This document shows positions 8,056 to 16,512 of a DNA stretch of 64,000 nucleotides, in pieces (the stretch's first letter is position 1; each line of letters begins with the position of its first letter). The notes beneath the pieces were generated by a model, which worked only from the letters and a program-made list of their open reading frames with translations, was not told where the DNA came from and did no database searches. The translations under genes were made by a program, and so were the position numbers. Source of the DNA: an uncultured Agathobacter sp. (GTDB lineage Bacteria > Bacillota > Clostridia > Lachnospirales > Lachnospiraceae); the NCBI GenBank assembly GCA_934365945.1, contig CAKRNE010000006.1, positions 62,001-126,000 of the forward strand, given 5' to 3'.

Positions 8056-9201
8056 ATGAGCAGAGTATACATAATTGATGGAAAAAGAAGCTATATTGGT
8101 GTTGAAAATGGTATGTACAGACATGTTCCGGCGGAGCTTATCGGAGCTAATGTGCTGAAGGAACTGCTTTTTCAGCATGATATAAATGACGTGGAAGCGG
8201 TCATAGCGGGTAATGCTGTGGGCGCAGGAGGAAATATTGCGCGGCTTATGCTGCTGGAAGCAGGGCTGAGTGAGACGGTTCCTGCAATGACGGTTGATTT
8301 GCAGTGTGCGAGCGCGCTTGCTGCGATGGATATAGCGGCGGCAAAGATTGCCTGCGGACGGGCGAATCTGCTCATTGCAGGCGGCTTCGAGAGCAGTTCC
8401 ACCGCGCCGGTCCGTTCAAACAATCCAAATCATCCGGATTTTGTGGCAGACGGTGATAATTCTTACAAGGTGGCCAAGTTTTCTCCGGGAAAAAGAGAGG
8501 ATATGGCAATGCTTGAGGGTGCTGAGAGGACTGCAGTCGCAGAGCATATTAAGCGTGAAGATTTGGATAAATGGGTGCTTCGCAGTCATTCCCTTGCGGT
8601 GAAGGCAAGGGCTGAGGGCGTTTTAAATGATGTTATAGTGCAGGTGGCTGAAGGCGCAGACCGGGATGAAGGAATCAGAAGCAGAATGAGTGAGCGTCTG
8701 CTGGCAAAGGTACCTGTTTTGCTGCCACAGGGACAGGTGCTTACAGTTGCCAATACGTGTCTGACTAATGATGGTGCAGCGTTTGTTGCACTGGCTTCAG
8801 AGCAGTACGTGTCAGAGCATTGTATCAGACCTGTGGCGGAGCTTGTGGACGTGGTTATGACCGGCGGAGATCCTCTGATGAGTCCTAAAACCGCTGTGCT
8901 TGCCATTGAAAAGCTTCTGAAAAAACACAATATGACATCGGGGGATATAGATGTTTTTGAGTGCAATGAAGCTTTTGCGGTAATTGATGAGCTTTTTATG
9001 AGAGCTTATCCTGATGCAGTGGACAGATATAATATTTTTGGTGGGGCGCTGGCGTATGGGCATCCGTACGGTGCATCCGGCGGGATTATCACGCTGCACG
9101 CGGTGAAGGCGCTTGAAAAGACCAAGGGCGAGTACGCGGTGGTGAGTGTTGCGGCAGCCGGTGGAATAGGCACAGCGATGCTTATCCGATATTGCAGATA
9201 A
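8056..9201 (+). CDS. Thiolase-family acetyl-CoA acyltransferase (YhfS-like)
   Basis: This 381-residue thiolase has the nucleophile region VDLQCASALAAMD, the ECNEAFA motif and the C-terminal GGALAYGHPYGASGG. The catalytic Cys, both His positions and the general-base region are all visible. It condenses or cleaves acyl-CoA chains by two carbons. It lies between a MaoC-like gene and an acyl-CoA ligase. In B. subtilis the BirA-regulated yhfU(bioY)-yhfT(ligase)-yhfS(thiolase) operon has the same three functions, so this enzyme is probably part of a biotin-linked acyl pathway rather than general fat metabolism. Start ATG 8056 has GAGGA nine bases upstream. Confidence 0.85.
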   Translation: MSRVYIIDGKRSYIGVENGMYRHVPAELIGANVLKELLFQHDINDVEAVIAGNAVGAGGNIARLMLLEAGLSETVPAMTVDLQCASALAAMDIAAAKIACGRANLLIAGGFESSSTAPVRSNNPNHPDFVADGDNSYKVAKFSPGKREDMAMLEGAERTAVAEHIKREDLDKWVLRSHSLAVKARAEGVLNDVIVQVAEGADRDEGIRSRMSERLLAKVPVLLPQGQVLTVANTCLTNDGAAFVALASEQYVSEHCIRPVAELVDVVMTGGDPLMSPKTAVLAIEKLLKKHNMTSGDIDVFECNEAFAVIDELFMRAYPDAVDRYNIFGGALAYGHPYGASGGIITLHAVKALEKTKGEYAVVSVAAAGGIGTAMLIRYCR

Positions 9202-9247
9202 AGTGCAGGATACATTATAGAATACGATATATATTACAGTGTGTGAT

Positions 9248-10504
9248 ATGTTAGAGAGAGAAAAAATGGATTATTTAGAGATGATGAGGCAGCAGCCTGA
9301 GGACAAAGAGGCTCTTGTTATAAATGGCGAAAGCTACACGTACAAAGAGCTTGTGAGCATGGCGGAGGAGTTTGGGCGTACGCTGCCGCAGACGTACAAA
9401 AAGAAAATATATATAATACGGGAGAAAACTATTTTAAGGCAGTTGATTAGTTTTATCGGCTGCATGGGAACCGGTTGGATTCCGCTTATTGTTCCATATG
9501 ATTCAAAGGACAGCATTGCACAGCTTGCAAAGAGTATCGAAATCCCGCAAAAGGCAATTATGGCGGTGGCGACATCGGGCTCAACCGGTGTTCCGAAGAT
9601 ACTTTTCAGATCCTACGAAAGCTGGGCTGGATTTTTCGATGAGCAGAATAAAATCTTTGGAATTACAGAAAAAAGCAGGCTGTTTGCACAGGGAAGCCTT
9701 GCATTTACCGGGAATCTGAATCTTTATATGGCGCAGTTTTATGCTGGGGCGACCATGGTTGCGGAGGATGAATTTGCGCCGCAGCAGTGGGCTGGGAGGA
9801 TTGTTAGCGAAAATGTCAATGCCATATATCTGATTCCGGTCAAATTGCTGCTGCTTCCACGCGTGATAAATAAAAGCTGTGGGCAGGTTGAAACCATTCT
9901 GGCCGGCTCACAGAGCCTTGGAAGGCAGGATGCGCAGAGCTTGAAGACTGTTTTTCCGAATGTGCGCATTGTGCTTTACTATGGGGCAAGTGAGCTGAAT
10001 TATATCACATATGTGACGGATGAGGCCATGACCGGCAAAAGAAATCTGATCGGGCGGCCGTTTCCGGGCGTTTCGGTTGAGATTAAAGATGGAGAAATTT
10101 TTGTGGACACGCCATGGCATGTCGAGGGCATAGATATGCCGTTTTCACTGAAGGATATGGGATATATGGATGAGTCTGGCAATTTTTATTTTGAGGGGCG
10201 CAGTGATGACATTGTAAACATACGCGGGCGCAAGGTATCTCTGCTCAAGATTCAGAACAGGCTGGAGCAGCTTGACGAGGTGCAGGAGGCCTCTGTTGTT
10301 TATACCGGGAAAAATGACACGGGGATTGAAGCTTTTGTGGTATTGAAGGAGCTCGCTGCCGGTGTGGACGGAAGGCGCCTTTCAGAGGAGTTGAGAGAAA
10401 CGCTGGCTCGCTTTGAGATGCCGCGTAAAATTGTTATTGTAGATGAGATACCGAAAAATGAAAGTGGCAAAATCATTAAAAACAATCGACAGATTCAGAA
10501 ATAA
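9248..10504 (+). CDS. Class I adenylate-forming acyl-CoA ligase (YhfT-like)
   Basis: The ~418-residue protein shows the adenylation-family motifs in order: VATSGSTGVPKI (P-loop-like A3), LYYGASELNYI (A5), YFEGRSDDIVNIRGRKVSL (A7/A8) and PKNESGKI near the C terminus with the conserved Lys. It activates a carboxylic acid with ATP and passes it to CoA. It is shorter than typical 500-residue ligases, as is common in this subfamily. ATG 9248 and ATG 9266 are both possible starts. It is the third gene of the putative BirA-controlled operon. Confidence 0.82.
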   Translation: MLEREKMDYLEMMRQQPEDKEALVINGESYTYKELVSMAEEFGRTLPQTYKKKIYIIREKTILRQLISFIGCMGTGWIPLIVPYDSKDSIAQLAKSIEIPQKAIMAVATSGSTGVPKILFRSYESWAGFFDEQNKIFGITEKSRLFAQGSLAFTGNLNLYMAQFYAGATMVAEDEFAPQQWAGRIVSENVNAIYLIPVKLLLLPRVINKSCGQVETILAGSQSLGRQDAQSLKTVFPNVRIVLYYGASELNYITYVTDEAMTGKRNLIGRPFPGVSVEIKDGEIFVDTPWHVEGIDMPFSLKDMGYMDESGNFYFEGRSDDIVNIRGRKVSLLKIQNRLEQLDEVQEASVVYTGKNDTGIEAFVVLKELAAGVDGRRLSEELRETLARFEMPRKIVIVDEIPKNESGKIIKNNRQIQK

Positions 10505-10528
10505 ACGTTATAATATAATTTAATAGAT

Positions 10529-10589
10529 AACTGTTCAGAACCGTTGATAAAAAGCTGATGCGTCATGCTCGCATGTCAGCAGCGGTTTT
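10529..10589 (+). terminator. Imperfect hairpin after the acyl ligase gene; also one copy of a dispersed repeat
   Basis: From 10539 to 10589, AACCGTTGAT...GCTGATGCG pairs imperfectly with CGCATGTCAGCAGCGGTTTT around a 7-base loop and ends in TTTT, so it can act as an intrinsic terminator. Bases 10529-10566 match, in inverted orientation, bases 13895-13937 after the helicase gene. Confidence 0.5.
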
Positions 10590-10636
10590 AAATAGCTATT
10601 CTAACAGTATAAAACAGTTCCAGGGAAGGGGATTTT

Positions 10637-12181
10637 ATGCAAGATAAAAAACAAAAGAAAACAAAGCTTCAACTGATGTTTATGATTCTGATTTTTATGG
10701 TTGTGCTGCTCACGGATTTCTTCGCTATCATCAATTATCCGCAGGAATACATACTTATTGCAGTCATAACGGTAATTCTTCTGATTTATCTGTGGGGAGT
10801 GGTAAACGGACTTTTCACTCTGCGCACATTGAAGGAGGAACGCAGAGAGGAGCAGTATGACAGTATTTTCAAGTCAGAAAAGGCCTCATATCTCATGCTC
10901 AAGAAATATTTTGAGGAGATAGAAGAAAAGATAGATATTTTACAGGAGGCTTCAAAGGTTCCTACAGAGGCTATAATAGGCGCTCAGAAGGGAATTGCGA
11001 AGGTTGTCATCAACAGAAACAAGGAGAATGCAGATGCAATCATGGGCTCAAACGAGCAGCTTTTAGAGTCTGTCGAGAGGTTTGAGGCCAAACTCAAGGA
11101 GAGCGATGAGTTCATCATTGAAAACCAGAAAAATGTCCTTTATGAGAATCTTAAGGAAATCATGGACAGACAGCAGACTCTCTCTGACAGCATAAAGGAT
11201 ATGGAAACACGCCTGAGTCAGGTGATTGCTGCAAATCCGGTGCAGTTTACGGCAAATGTTGAGATGCCAAAGACAATCACTGCCGTGCCATCTGTAAGTG
11301 AGGCGGCAGCAAAGCCGGTGACAGCTCAAAACAGCCATATAAAGCATGAGGTGGTTGATGATTTCATAGTTCCGGCAGTTGACGAACCTGTTGATATGGC
11401 AGCGGCAGTTGAGCCTGCGGTTGAGCCAATTGCGGAGCCTGCAATTGAACCTGCGGCTGAACCAACCGCTGAACCGGTTATTGAGCCGACAATCGAGCCG
11501 GTTGCTGAGCCGGTTAATGCAGCAGCACAGGAGATGCCGGTTGAGTCGGTAGTTGAGCAGAAACCGGTCGAGACCCCGGCAAGCAAACCGGAGCCAGCGA
11601 GCGAGCCAGAGCTAGTAGTAGAGCAGGCCCCTGCCACAGAAGCTGCAGCAGATACCGCAAACAGCGATCCAAACCGCCAGTTGAGTGCAGACGAGATAGC
11701 GGCACTTTTTGCAGGAGCAAACGCAGGAGCGGCTGAACCGGAGCCAGCGAGCGAGCCAGAGCCTGTAGTAGAGCCAGCCCCAGCCACAGAAGCTGCAGCA
11801 GATACGACAAACAGCGATCCAAACCGCCAGTTGAGTGCAGACGAGATAGCGGCACTTTTCGCAGGAGCAAACGCAGGAGCGGCTGAACCGGAGCCAGCGA
11901 GTGAGCCAGAGCCTGTAGTAGAGCCAGCTCCAGCCGCAGAAGAAGCAGTAGCAGATACGACAAACAGCGATCCAAACCGCCAGTTGAGTGCAGACGAGAT
12001 AGCGGCACTTTTTGCAGGAGCAAACGCAGGAGCAGCTGAACCGGAGCCAGCGAGTGAACCTGAACCGGTTGAGACCCCGGCAAGTGAGCCGGAACCGGAA
12101 AATCCTCCGGTTGTTGATTTGAACAACACAAATCGTAATCTCACGCCGGATGAGATAGCCGCTTTATTTAAAGGGCAGTAA
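10637..12181 (+). CDS. Membrane-anchored coiled-coil protein with repeated FliM-like LSADEIAALF peptides
   Basis: This 514-residue protein has two membrane segments (about residues 12-30 and 37-57), a coiled-coil region (about 60-190), then a long Pro/Glu/Ala-rich linker. The linker holds three near-identical 50-residue units, each with SDPNRQLSADEIAALFAGA, and the C terminus ends with a fourth, NRNLTPDEIAALFKGQ. The motif is very close to the N-terminal LSQxEIDALL peptide of FliM that binds CheY-P. Residues 1-60 place the tail in the cytoplasm, so it may act as a multivalent tether. This binding role is inference. GGAAGGGGATTTT upstream gives the start. Confidence 0.75.
   Translation: MQDKKQKKTKLQLMFMILIFMVVLLTDFFAIINYPQEYILIAVITVILLIYLWGVVNGLFTLRTLKEERREEQYDSIFKSEKASYLMLKKYFEEIEEKIDILQEASKVPTEAIIGAQKGIAKVVINRNKENADAIMGSNEQLLESVERFEAKLKESDEFIIENQKNVLYENLKEIMDRQQTLSDSIKDMETRLSQVIAANPVQFTANVEMPKTITAVPSVSEAAAKPVTAQNSHIKHEVVDDFIVPAVDEPVDMAAAVEPAVEPIAEPAIEPAAEPTAEPVIEPTIEPVAEPVNAAAQEMPVESVVEQKPVETPASKPEPASEPELVVEQAPATEAAADTANSDPNRQLSADEIAALFAGANAGAAEPEPASEPEPVVEPAPATEAAADTTNSDPNRQLSADEIAALFAGANAGAAEPEPASEPEPVVEPAPAAEEAVADTTNSDPNRQLSADEIAALFAGANAGAAEPEPASEPEPVETPASEPEPENPPVVDLNNTNRNLTPDEIAALFKGQ
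11586..12052 (+). repeat. Three tandem 150/153-bp coding repeats
   Basis: The units inside the coiled-coil protein gene are spaced 150 and 153 bp apart (for example ACAGCGATCC at 11661, 11811 and 11964) and are almost identical in DNA. They are therefore recent or kept alike by recombination. Copy number is likely to vary among strains. A degenerate fourth unit ends the gene. Confidence 0.9.
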
Positions 12182-12221
12182 AATAAAGAAATAATATTTT
12201 GTAATTATCTCACAAATATGT

Positions 12222-12261
12222 TAAAGTGTGCATGTTATAAAAATATGCACACTTTATTTTT
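12222..12261 (+). terminator. Intrinsic terminator after the repeat-protein gene
   Basis: The stem taaagtgtgcat (12222-12233) pairs perfectly with 12245-12256 around an 11-base loop and is followed by TTTTT. Its position rules out ATG/TTG starts before about 12262 for the helicase gene downstream. Confidence 0.85.
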
Positions 12262-12283
12262 GAAAGGAAATCTAAAAGAATAT

Positions 12284-13876
12284 ATGGAAACAATCAGATT
12301 TGACGAATTAGAACTAAACCCTAAGATTTTGCGAGGCATCAAGGACATGGGCTTTGAGGAGGCAACTCCCATCCAGGCTCAGGGAATCCCGGCAGTGCTT
12401 TCAGGCAGGGATGTAATCGGACAGGCGCAGACCGGAACCGGAAAGACAGCAGCCTTTGGTATTCCGGTGCTTGAGAGTGTTGATGCATCAAGCCACAAGA
12501 CACAGGTTATCATCCTCTCTCCTACAAGGGAGCTTGCCATCCAGGTGGCGGATGAAATCAGAAAGCTCGCAAAATATATGCATGGCGTGAAGGTACTTCC
12601 GGTATACGGAGGACAGGATATCAGCCGTCAGATTAAGGCACTTAAGGGTGGTGTGCAGATTATTATCGGAACCCCGGGCCGTCTGATGGATCATCTCAGG
12701 AGAAAGACAATCAGACCTGACCATGTAAAGACAATCGTGCTCGATGAGGCAGATGAGATGCTCAACATGGGCTTCAGGGAGGATATCGAGACAGTTCTCG
12801 AATACCTGCCACAGGAGCATCAGACAGTACTTTTCTCAGCAACAATGCCAAAGCCTATTTTGGAAATTACAAGAAAATATCAGCATGATGCCATCAACAT
12901 CAAAATTGTGAAAAAAGAGCTGACAGTCGCAAATATCGACCAGTATTACTATGATGTGAAGCGCAAGGACAAGATAGATGTGCTCACGAGACTGTTGGAT
13001 TACTATAATCCAAAGCTTTCGCTTGTATTCTGCAACACCAAGAAGATGGTTGACGAGCTGGCATATGAGCTTTGCGGACGCGGCTACAGTGCAGAGGGAC
13101 TGCATGGCGATATGAAGCAGGTGCAGAGGGATCGTGTCATGAAGAATTTCAGAAACGGAAAGACAGATATTCTTATTGCCACAGATGTTGCAGCACGCGG
13201 AATTGACGTGGATGATGTGGAGGCTGTTTTCAATTATGATCTGCCTCAGGATGACGAGTACTATGTACACAGAATCGGTCGTACAGGAAGAGCCGGCCGC
13301 TGCGGAAAGGCATTCAACTTTGTAAAGGGCAAGGAGGTCTACAAGCTCAAGGATATCCAGCGCTACTGCAAGACAAAAATCTATGCACAGCCAATCCCTT
13401 CATCTGATGATGTTGCCAAAATCAGGGCGGAAAAGATTATGGACCAGATTTCCACTATCATAGATGAGGAAAATCTTTCAAATGTCATTGATATTATAGA
13501 GAATCAGATAAATGAGTCAGATTACACAGCAATGGATATTGCAGCGGCATTTTTATACCAGGCTATGGGCGCTTCTGAGATATCCACAACTGAATCAAAG
13601 GATGACTATGATTTCCACAATACAGGAGCAGAGGATGGCATGGTTCGTCTGTTTATCAACGTCGGAAAGAAGGACAAGATAAAGCCGGGCGATATTTTAG
13701 GCGCCATTGCAGGCGAGTCAGGCATGCCGGGCAGGCTTGTCGGTGCAATCGATATGTATGACAAGTATACATTTGTTGAGGTGCCGGCTGAGTATGGCAA
13801 GGAAGTGCTCAATGCCATGAAGAATGCAAAGATAAAGGGCCGCTCTGTGAACATGGAGCCTGCAAATTCACGATAG
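12284..13876 (+). CDS. DEAD-box ATP-dependent RNA helicase with C-terminal RNA-binding domain
   Basis: This is a ~530-residue helicase with every family motif: Q-motif GFEEATPIQAQ, I AQTGTGKT, Ia PTRELAIQ, Ib GTPGRL, II DEAD, III SAT, V ATDVAARGID and VI HRIGRTGRAG. A C-terminal DbpA/CsdA-type RRM-like domain follows (VRLFINVGKKDKIKPG to about residue 525). It unwinds RNA duplexes in ribosome assembly or mRNA decay. I chose ATG 12284 because upstream in-frame starts fall inside the terminator at 12222-12261. The gene stands alone, convergent with a small membrane-protein gene. Confidence 0.93.
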   Translation: METIRFDELELNPKILRGIKDMGFEEATPIQAQGIPAVLSGRDVIGQAQTGTGKTAAFGIPVLESVDASSHKTQVIILSPTRELAIQVADEIRKLAKYMHGVKVLPVYGGQDISRQIKALKGGVQIIIGTPGRLMDHLRRKTIRPDHVKTIVLDEADEMLNMGFREDIETVLEYLPQEHQTVLFSATMPKPILEITRKYQHDAINIKIVKKELTVANIDQYYYDVKRKDKIDVLTRLLDYYNPKLSLVFCNTKKMVDELAYELCGRGYSAEGLHGDMKQVQRDRVMKNFRNGKTDILIATDVAARGIDVDDVEAVFNYDLPQDDEYYVHRIGRTGRAGRCGKAFNFVKGKEVYKLKDIQRYCKTKIYAQPIPSSDDVAKIRAEKIMDQISTIIDEENLSNVIDIIENQINESDYTAMDIAAAFLYQAMGASEISTTESKDDYDFHNTGAEDGMVRLFINVGKKDKIKPGDILGAIAGESGMPGRLVGAIDMYDKYTFVEVPAEYGKEVLNAMKNAKIKGRSVNMEPANSR

Positions 13877-13894
13877 CAAAGTCAGACTTTTCTG

Positions 13895-13937
13895 ATGACG
13901 CATCAGCTTTTCTTGTTATCAGTGGTTCTGAATAGTT
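13895..13937 (-). repeat. Inverted partner copy of the 10529-10566 repeat
   Basis: Read on the - strand this segment matches 10529-10566 (AACTRTTCAGAACC, then TGATA, then AAAAGCTGATGCGTCAT) with a few substitutions and a 5-base insertion. The pair surrounds the repeat-protein and helicase genes in opposite orientations. Confidence 0.6.
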
Positions 13938-13952
13938 TCGATGGCTGTATAA

Positions 13953-13991
13953 AAAAATACCGGGACACAAACTGTGTGTCCCGGTATTTTT
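13953..13991. terminator. Bidirectional terminator between helicase and small membrane-protein gene
   Basis: Arms of 17 bp (aaaaataccgggacaca, 13953-13969, with 13975-13991) enclose a 5-base loop, with A and T tracts on each side. The two flanking genes converge here. Confidence 0.92.
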
Positions 13992-13993
13992 GA

Positions 13994-14137
13994 TTACTTG
14001 TCGTCATCGATTCCCCAATGCTCTTTCATGTAATCCTTTCCCATTCCTCCGCCGATATCATTCTGATTTCTGCGAAGATAATTTACAAATATTCCACCAA
14101 CAACTGCAAAAATGATAAGTGCTGCAAGTACTACCAT
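13994..14137 (-). CDS. Single-pass small membrane protein, 47 residues
   Basis: The - strand frame starts at ATG 14137 with AAGGGAG five bases upstream and ends at TAA 13996-13994. It has one hydrophobic segment (VVLAALIIFAVVGGIFVNYL) followed by RR and an acidic tail ending HWGIDDDK. The stop sits directly against a strong terminator. Good start, membrane helix with positive-inside residues, and terminator together make it a real gene. The function is unknown. Confidence 0.7.
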   Translation of the reverse strand: MVVLAALIIFAVVGGIFVNYLRRNQNDIGGGMGKDYMKEHWGIDDDK

Positions 14138-14307
14138 ATGGTCTCCCTTCTGAAACATTTGTCAGTTTCAAAAAACGCTGTAACTATTCGTTCGAAAATA
14201 AACGAAAAACAATTGGTTGCCATCATTATAGCAAAATTGTCAGATAAGTCAATATACAAATCAGCTATTGTTTACACTAAAGCGCGCCCGGGATACTGGT
14301 CACGAAA

Positions 14308-15537
14308 TCACGCGTCAGCCAGCATCAGCACATGCTTCACAATTGATTTAATTACATTAACCGCTGTCTCCATGCCTTCCACTGATATGTGCTCAAACGG
14401 GCCGTGGAAGCCGTAGCCGCCTGTGCCGAGGTTTGGACAAGGAAGACCCATGAAGGATAAGCGTGCGCCGTCTGTACCGCCGCGAACAGGACGTGAGAGC
14501 GGCTTTAGGCCGTTTTCTGCTATGGCAGTTTTTGCCAGGTCGATAATGTACATATTGTCCTTTATGATTGAAAGCATATTCTCGTAAGAGTGAGTGATAG
14601 TGACAGAAACAGTGCCCTCACCATATTTTTTGTTCATCTCTATCTCAAGAGAGCGGAGCGTATCAAGCTTTTTGGCAAAAAGAGCCTTGTCGTGGTCACG
14701 CACAATATATGACAGATGAGCCGAAGCTACATCACCGCTCATATCGCACAGATGATAAAAGCCCTCTCTGTCCTCAGTGGTGGCAGGAGTCTCGTTTGCA
14801 GGCAGCGCTGCGGCAATTTCGCAGCCGACCAAAGCAGCATTGACCATGATATCCTTTGCCTCGCCCGGATGCACGTTGACGCCCTTTATGGTAAACTCGG
14901 CGCTTGCAGCATTAAAGTTTTCATAGGCCACCTCGCCCTCGTAATCACCGTCCACGGTGTAGGCAAAATCGGCCTCAAAATAGTCCAGATCAAACAAATC
15001 CGCACCTTTTCCGACCTCCTCGTCCGGGGTAAATCCAACCCAGATATCGCCGTGAGGAGTACTCTCTGCGATAATCTGCTCTAAGGCAGTCATAATCTCA
15101 GCCACACCGGCCTTATCATCAGCACCAAGCAGAGTAGTGCCGTCCGTGGTGATGAGAGTGCGTCCGGTGCAGGCCTTAAGATCAGGGAAATCCTTAGTCA
15201 TCAGGTAGTCACCGGAGCCCTGCAATAAGATATTGCTGCCGTCATAATCGTGGAGAATCTGAGGCTTGACATTCTCGCCTGAAAAATCAGGTGCAGTATC
15301 CATGTGTGCAATAAAGCCAACTGCCTTTTTGTGCTCCATGCCTGGTGTGGCAGGCAGCAGTCCATATACATAGCAGTGCTCGGTGAGCACAACCTTCGAT
15401 AAACCAAGCTCCTTAAGCTCAGACTCAAGCTCTTTTGCTAAAGCAAACTCCCTTTCACTGCTTGGTATCTTATCACTGGCTTCATCTGATGTGGTGTGAT
15501 AGCCCACATATTTTAATAATCTTTCTTCTACCTTCAT
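14308..15537 (-). CDS. pepT: Peptidase T (M20B tripeptide aminopeptidase)
   Basis: The 409-residue protein has the M20 metal ligands: AHMDTA (His-x-Asp), LLGADDKAG (bridging Asp), DEEVG (catalytic and ligand Glu), VDGD and C-terminal YGFHGPFEH. It removes N-terminal residues from tripeptides in the cytoplasm with two zinc ions. Length fits PepT. AAAGGA precedes ATG 15537. It appears monocistronic; no clear terminator is seen at its end. Confidence 0.95.
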   Translation of the reverse strand: MKVEERLLKYVGYHTTSDEASDKIPSSEREFALAKELESELKELGLSKVVLTEHCYVYGLLPATPGMEHKKAVGFIAHMDTAPDFSGENVKPQILHDYDGSNILLQGSGDYLMTKDFPDLKACTGRTLITTDGTTLLGADDKAGVAEIMTALEQIIAESTPHGDIWVGFTPDEEVGKGADLFDLDYFEADFAYTVDGDYEGEVAYENFNAASAEFTIKGVNVHPGEAKDIMVNAALVGCEIAAALPANETPATTEDREGFYHLCDMSGDVASAHLSYIVRDHDKALFAKKLDTLRSLEIEMNKKYGEGTVSVTITHSYENMLSIIKDNMYIIDLAKTAIAENGLKPLSRPVRGGTDGARLSFMGLPCPNLGTGGYGFHGPFEHISVEGMETAVNVIKSIVKHVLMLADA

Positions 15538-15682
15538 TATCTGTAAATCCTTTCTGAGAGACTTTTAATGGAAATCGGGTACAAAAAGTCTCAGTGTATA
15601 GAAAATAATATAGCTCAAAATGGCGTAAAATCAACAGTTTTACGCAAAACTAAAAAAAATTTAAAAAAATTGAAAAAAAGTG

Positions 15683-15711
15683 TTGCATTTTTATAAACTA
15701 TACTATATAAT
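15683..15711 (+). promoter_or_regulatory. Promoter of tRNA-Lys
   Basis: TTGCAT (15683-15688) and TATAAT (15706-15711) are 17 bases apart, about 40 bases before the tRNA. The rest of the 213-base gap between pepT and the tRNA is AT-rich and shows no gene. Confidence 0.75.
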
Positions 15712-15751
15712 AAATCTCGCGTTAAGGAAAGCGCAAAACAATTTAAGAAAC

Positions 15752-15824
15752 GCGCCTCTAGCTCATTTGGTAGAGCACCTGACTCTTAATCAGGGTGTGC
15801 AGGGTTCGAGCCCCTGGAGGCGCA
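15752..15824 (+). tRNA. tRNA-Lys (anticodon CTT)
   Basis: The 73-base cloverleaf has acceptor arm GCGCCTC/GAGGCGC, D-arm around AGCTCATTTGGTAGAGC, anticodon arm CCTGA-CTCTTAA-TCAGG giving anticodon CUU for AAG codons, and T-arm with GGTTCGAGCC. The CCA end is not encoded. Confidence 0.97.
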
Positions 15825-15831
15825 CTCAAAG

Positions 15832-15877
15832 GTACCGGTTTTATGGACGTACGAGCCATAGGGTTGGTGCTTTTTTT
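15832..15877 (+). terminator. Intrinsic terminator of the tRNA-Lys transcript
   Basis: A 15-bp stem (15832-15846 with 15856-15870), using several G-U pairs, is followed by seven T residues. Confidence 0.8.
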
Positions 15878-15897
15878 GTTGTATAATCATATTGCAG

Positions 15898-15914
15898 GCA
15901 AGGAGCTATCGAGC
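15898..15914 (+). repeat. 17-bp match to the structured RNA element
   Basis: The sequence gcaaggagctatcgagc is identical to bases 31228-31244 inside the large structured element and occurs alone here, just after the tRNA terminator. It is probably a remnant of a third copy, though a chance match cannot be excluded. Confidence 0.4.
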
Positions 15915-16041
15915 TACAGCATTAGTATAATAGTCCTATAAAATTTAAAAATAGGGATTGCTATTTCGAAAATTTGAGTATATACTGATGAATAGGACAA
16001 AAGTAACATTAGAGGTAAAACAAAATAGTCGGAGTATAAAT

Positions 16042-16512
16042 ATGGTAAAGACAGTTGATAAATTTTCGATTGAAAATAGGGCTGACGAAGAGATAAAATT
16101 TGCCGTAGAAAATGTTATCCGGCATGAATATGACAATGCGGTAAATCACATAAAAAAAGCACTCGGCATGTTGAAAAGCATCGGGTGCATGGAAAAATAT
16201 GTGGAATACCTGAATATACTTGGATTGGTATATGAGCTGGATAACAAAGAAAGTGCGGCATTTGACTGCTATCTTGAGAGTCTTGCCAATGCAGAGATAA
16301 TGCGCTCGAAGGACTTGAAGGCAATGATATACAGTAACATTGCGTCAAGCTATAGCAAGATGGGAAGAAACAAGGAAGCGCAGCGGTATTTTAATGATGC
16401 GCGTGATGAGTACGGCGCTTTGTCGGAGGATACAGAGGAACGCCACAGAATGTGGGTAATGTTTGAGTATGTCAATAATGCAATAAACGACAGGTATGTC
16501 GCCCTATCTTGA
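16042..16512 (+). CDS. TPR-like repeat protein, ~156 residues
   Basis: The protein has helical repeats typical of TPRs: YLNILGLVYELDNKESAAFDCYLESL and then YSNIASSYSKMGRNKEAQRYF. It resembles the N-terminal TPR part of TPR-GGDEF proteins of this bacterial group, but no GGDEF domain follows. An upstream ATG (15988) is in frame but lacks a ribosome binding site; ATG 16042 has CGGAG eight bases upstream. Its last nine bases overlap the convergent trmB gene. It is likely a protein-protein interaction adaptor; the partner is unknown. Confidence 0.6.
   Translation: MVKTVDKFSIENRADEEIKFAVENVIRHEYDNAVNHIKKALGMLKSIGCMEKYVEYLNILGLVYELDNKESAAFDCYLESLANAEIMRSKDLKAMIYSNIASSYSKMGRNKEAQRYFNDARDEYGALSEDTEERHRMWVMFEYVNNAINDRYVALS

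Noticed and set aside
11586..12052. CRISPR-like spacing of repeats
   Set aside because: The 150/153-bp units are in frame and encode a protein repeat; there are no short repeats with unique spacers and no cas genes.
11326..12144. Long open frame on the - strand opposite the repeat-protein gene
   Set aside because: It mirrors the repetitive GC-rich codons of the + strand gene, has low-complexity Ser/Gly/Ala content and no ribosome binding site.
12218..12283. Earlier start for the DEAD-box helicase
   Set aside because: The bases form an intrinsic terminator stem (12222-12256) with T-run, and helicase homology begins at METIRF.
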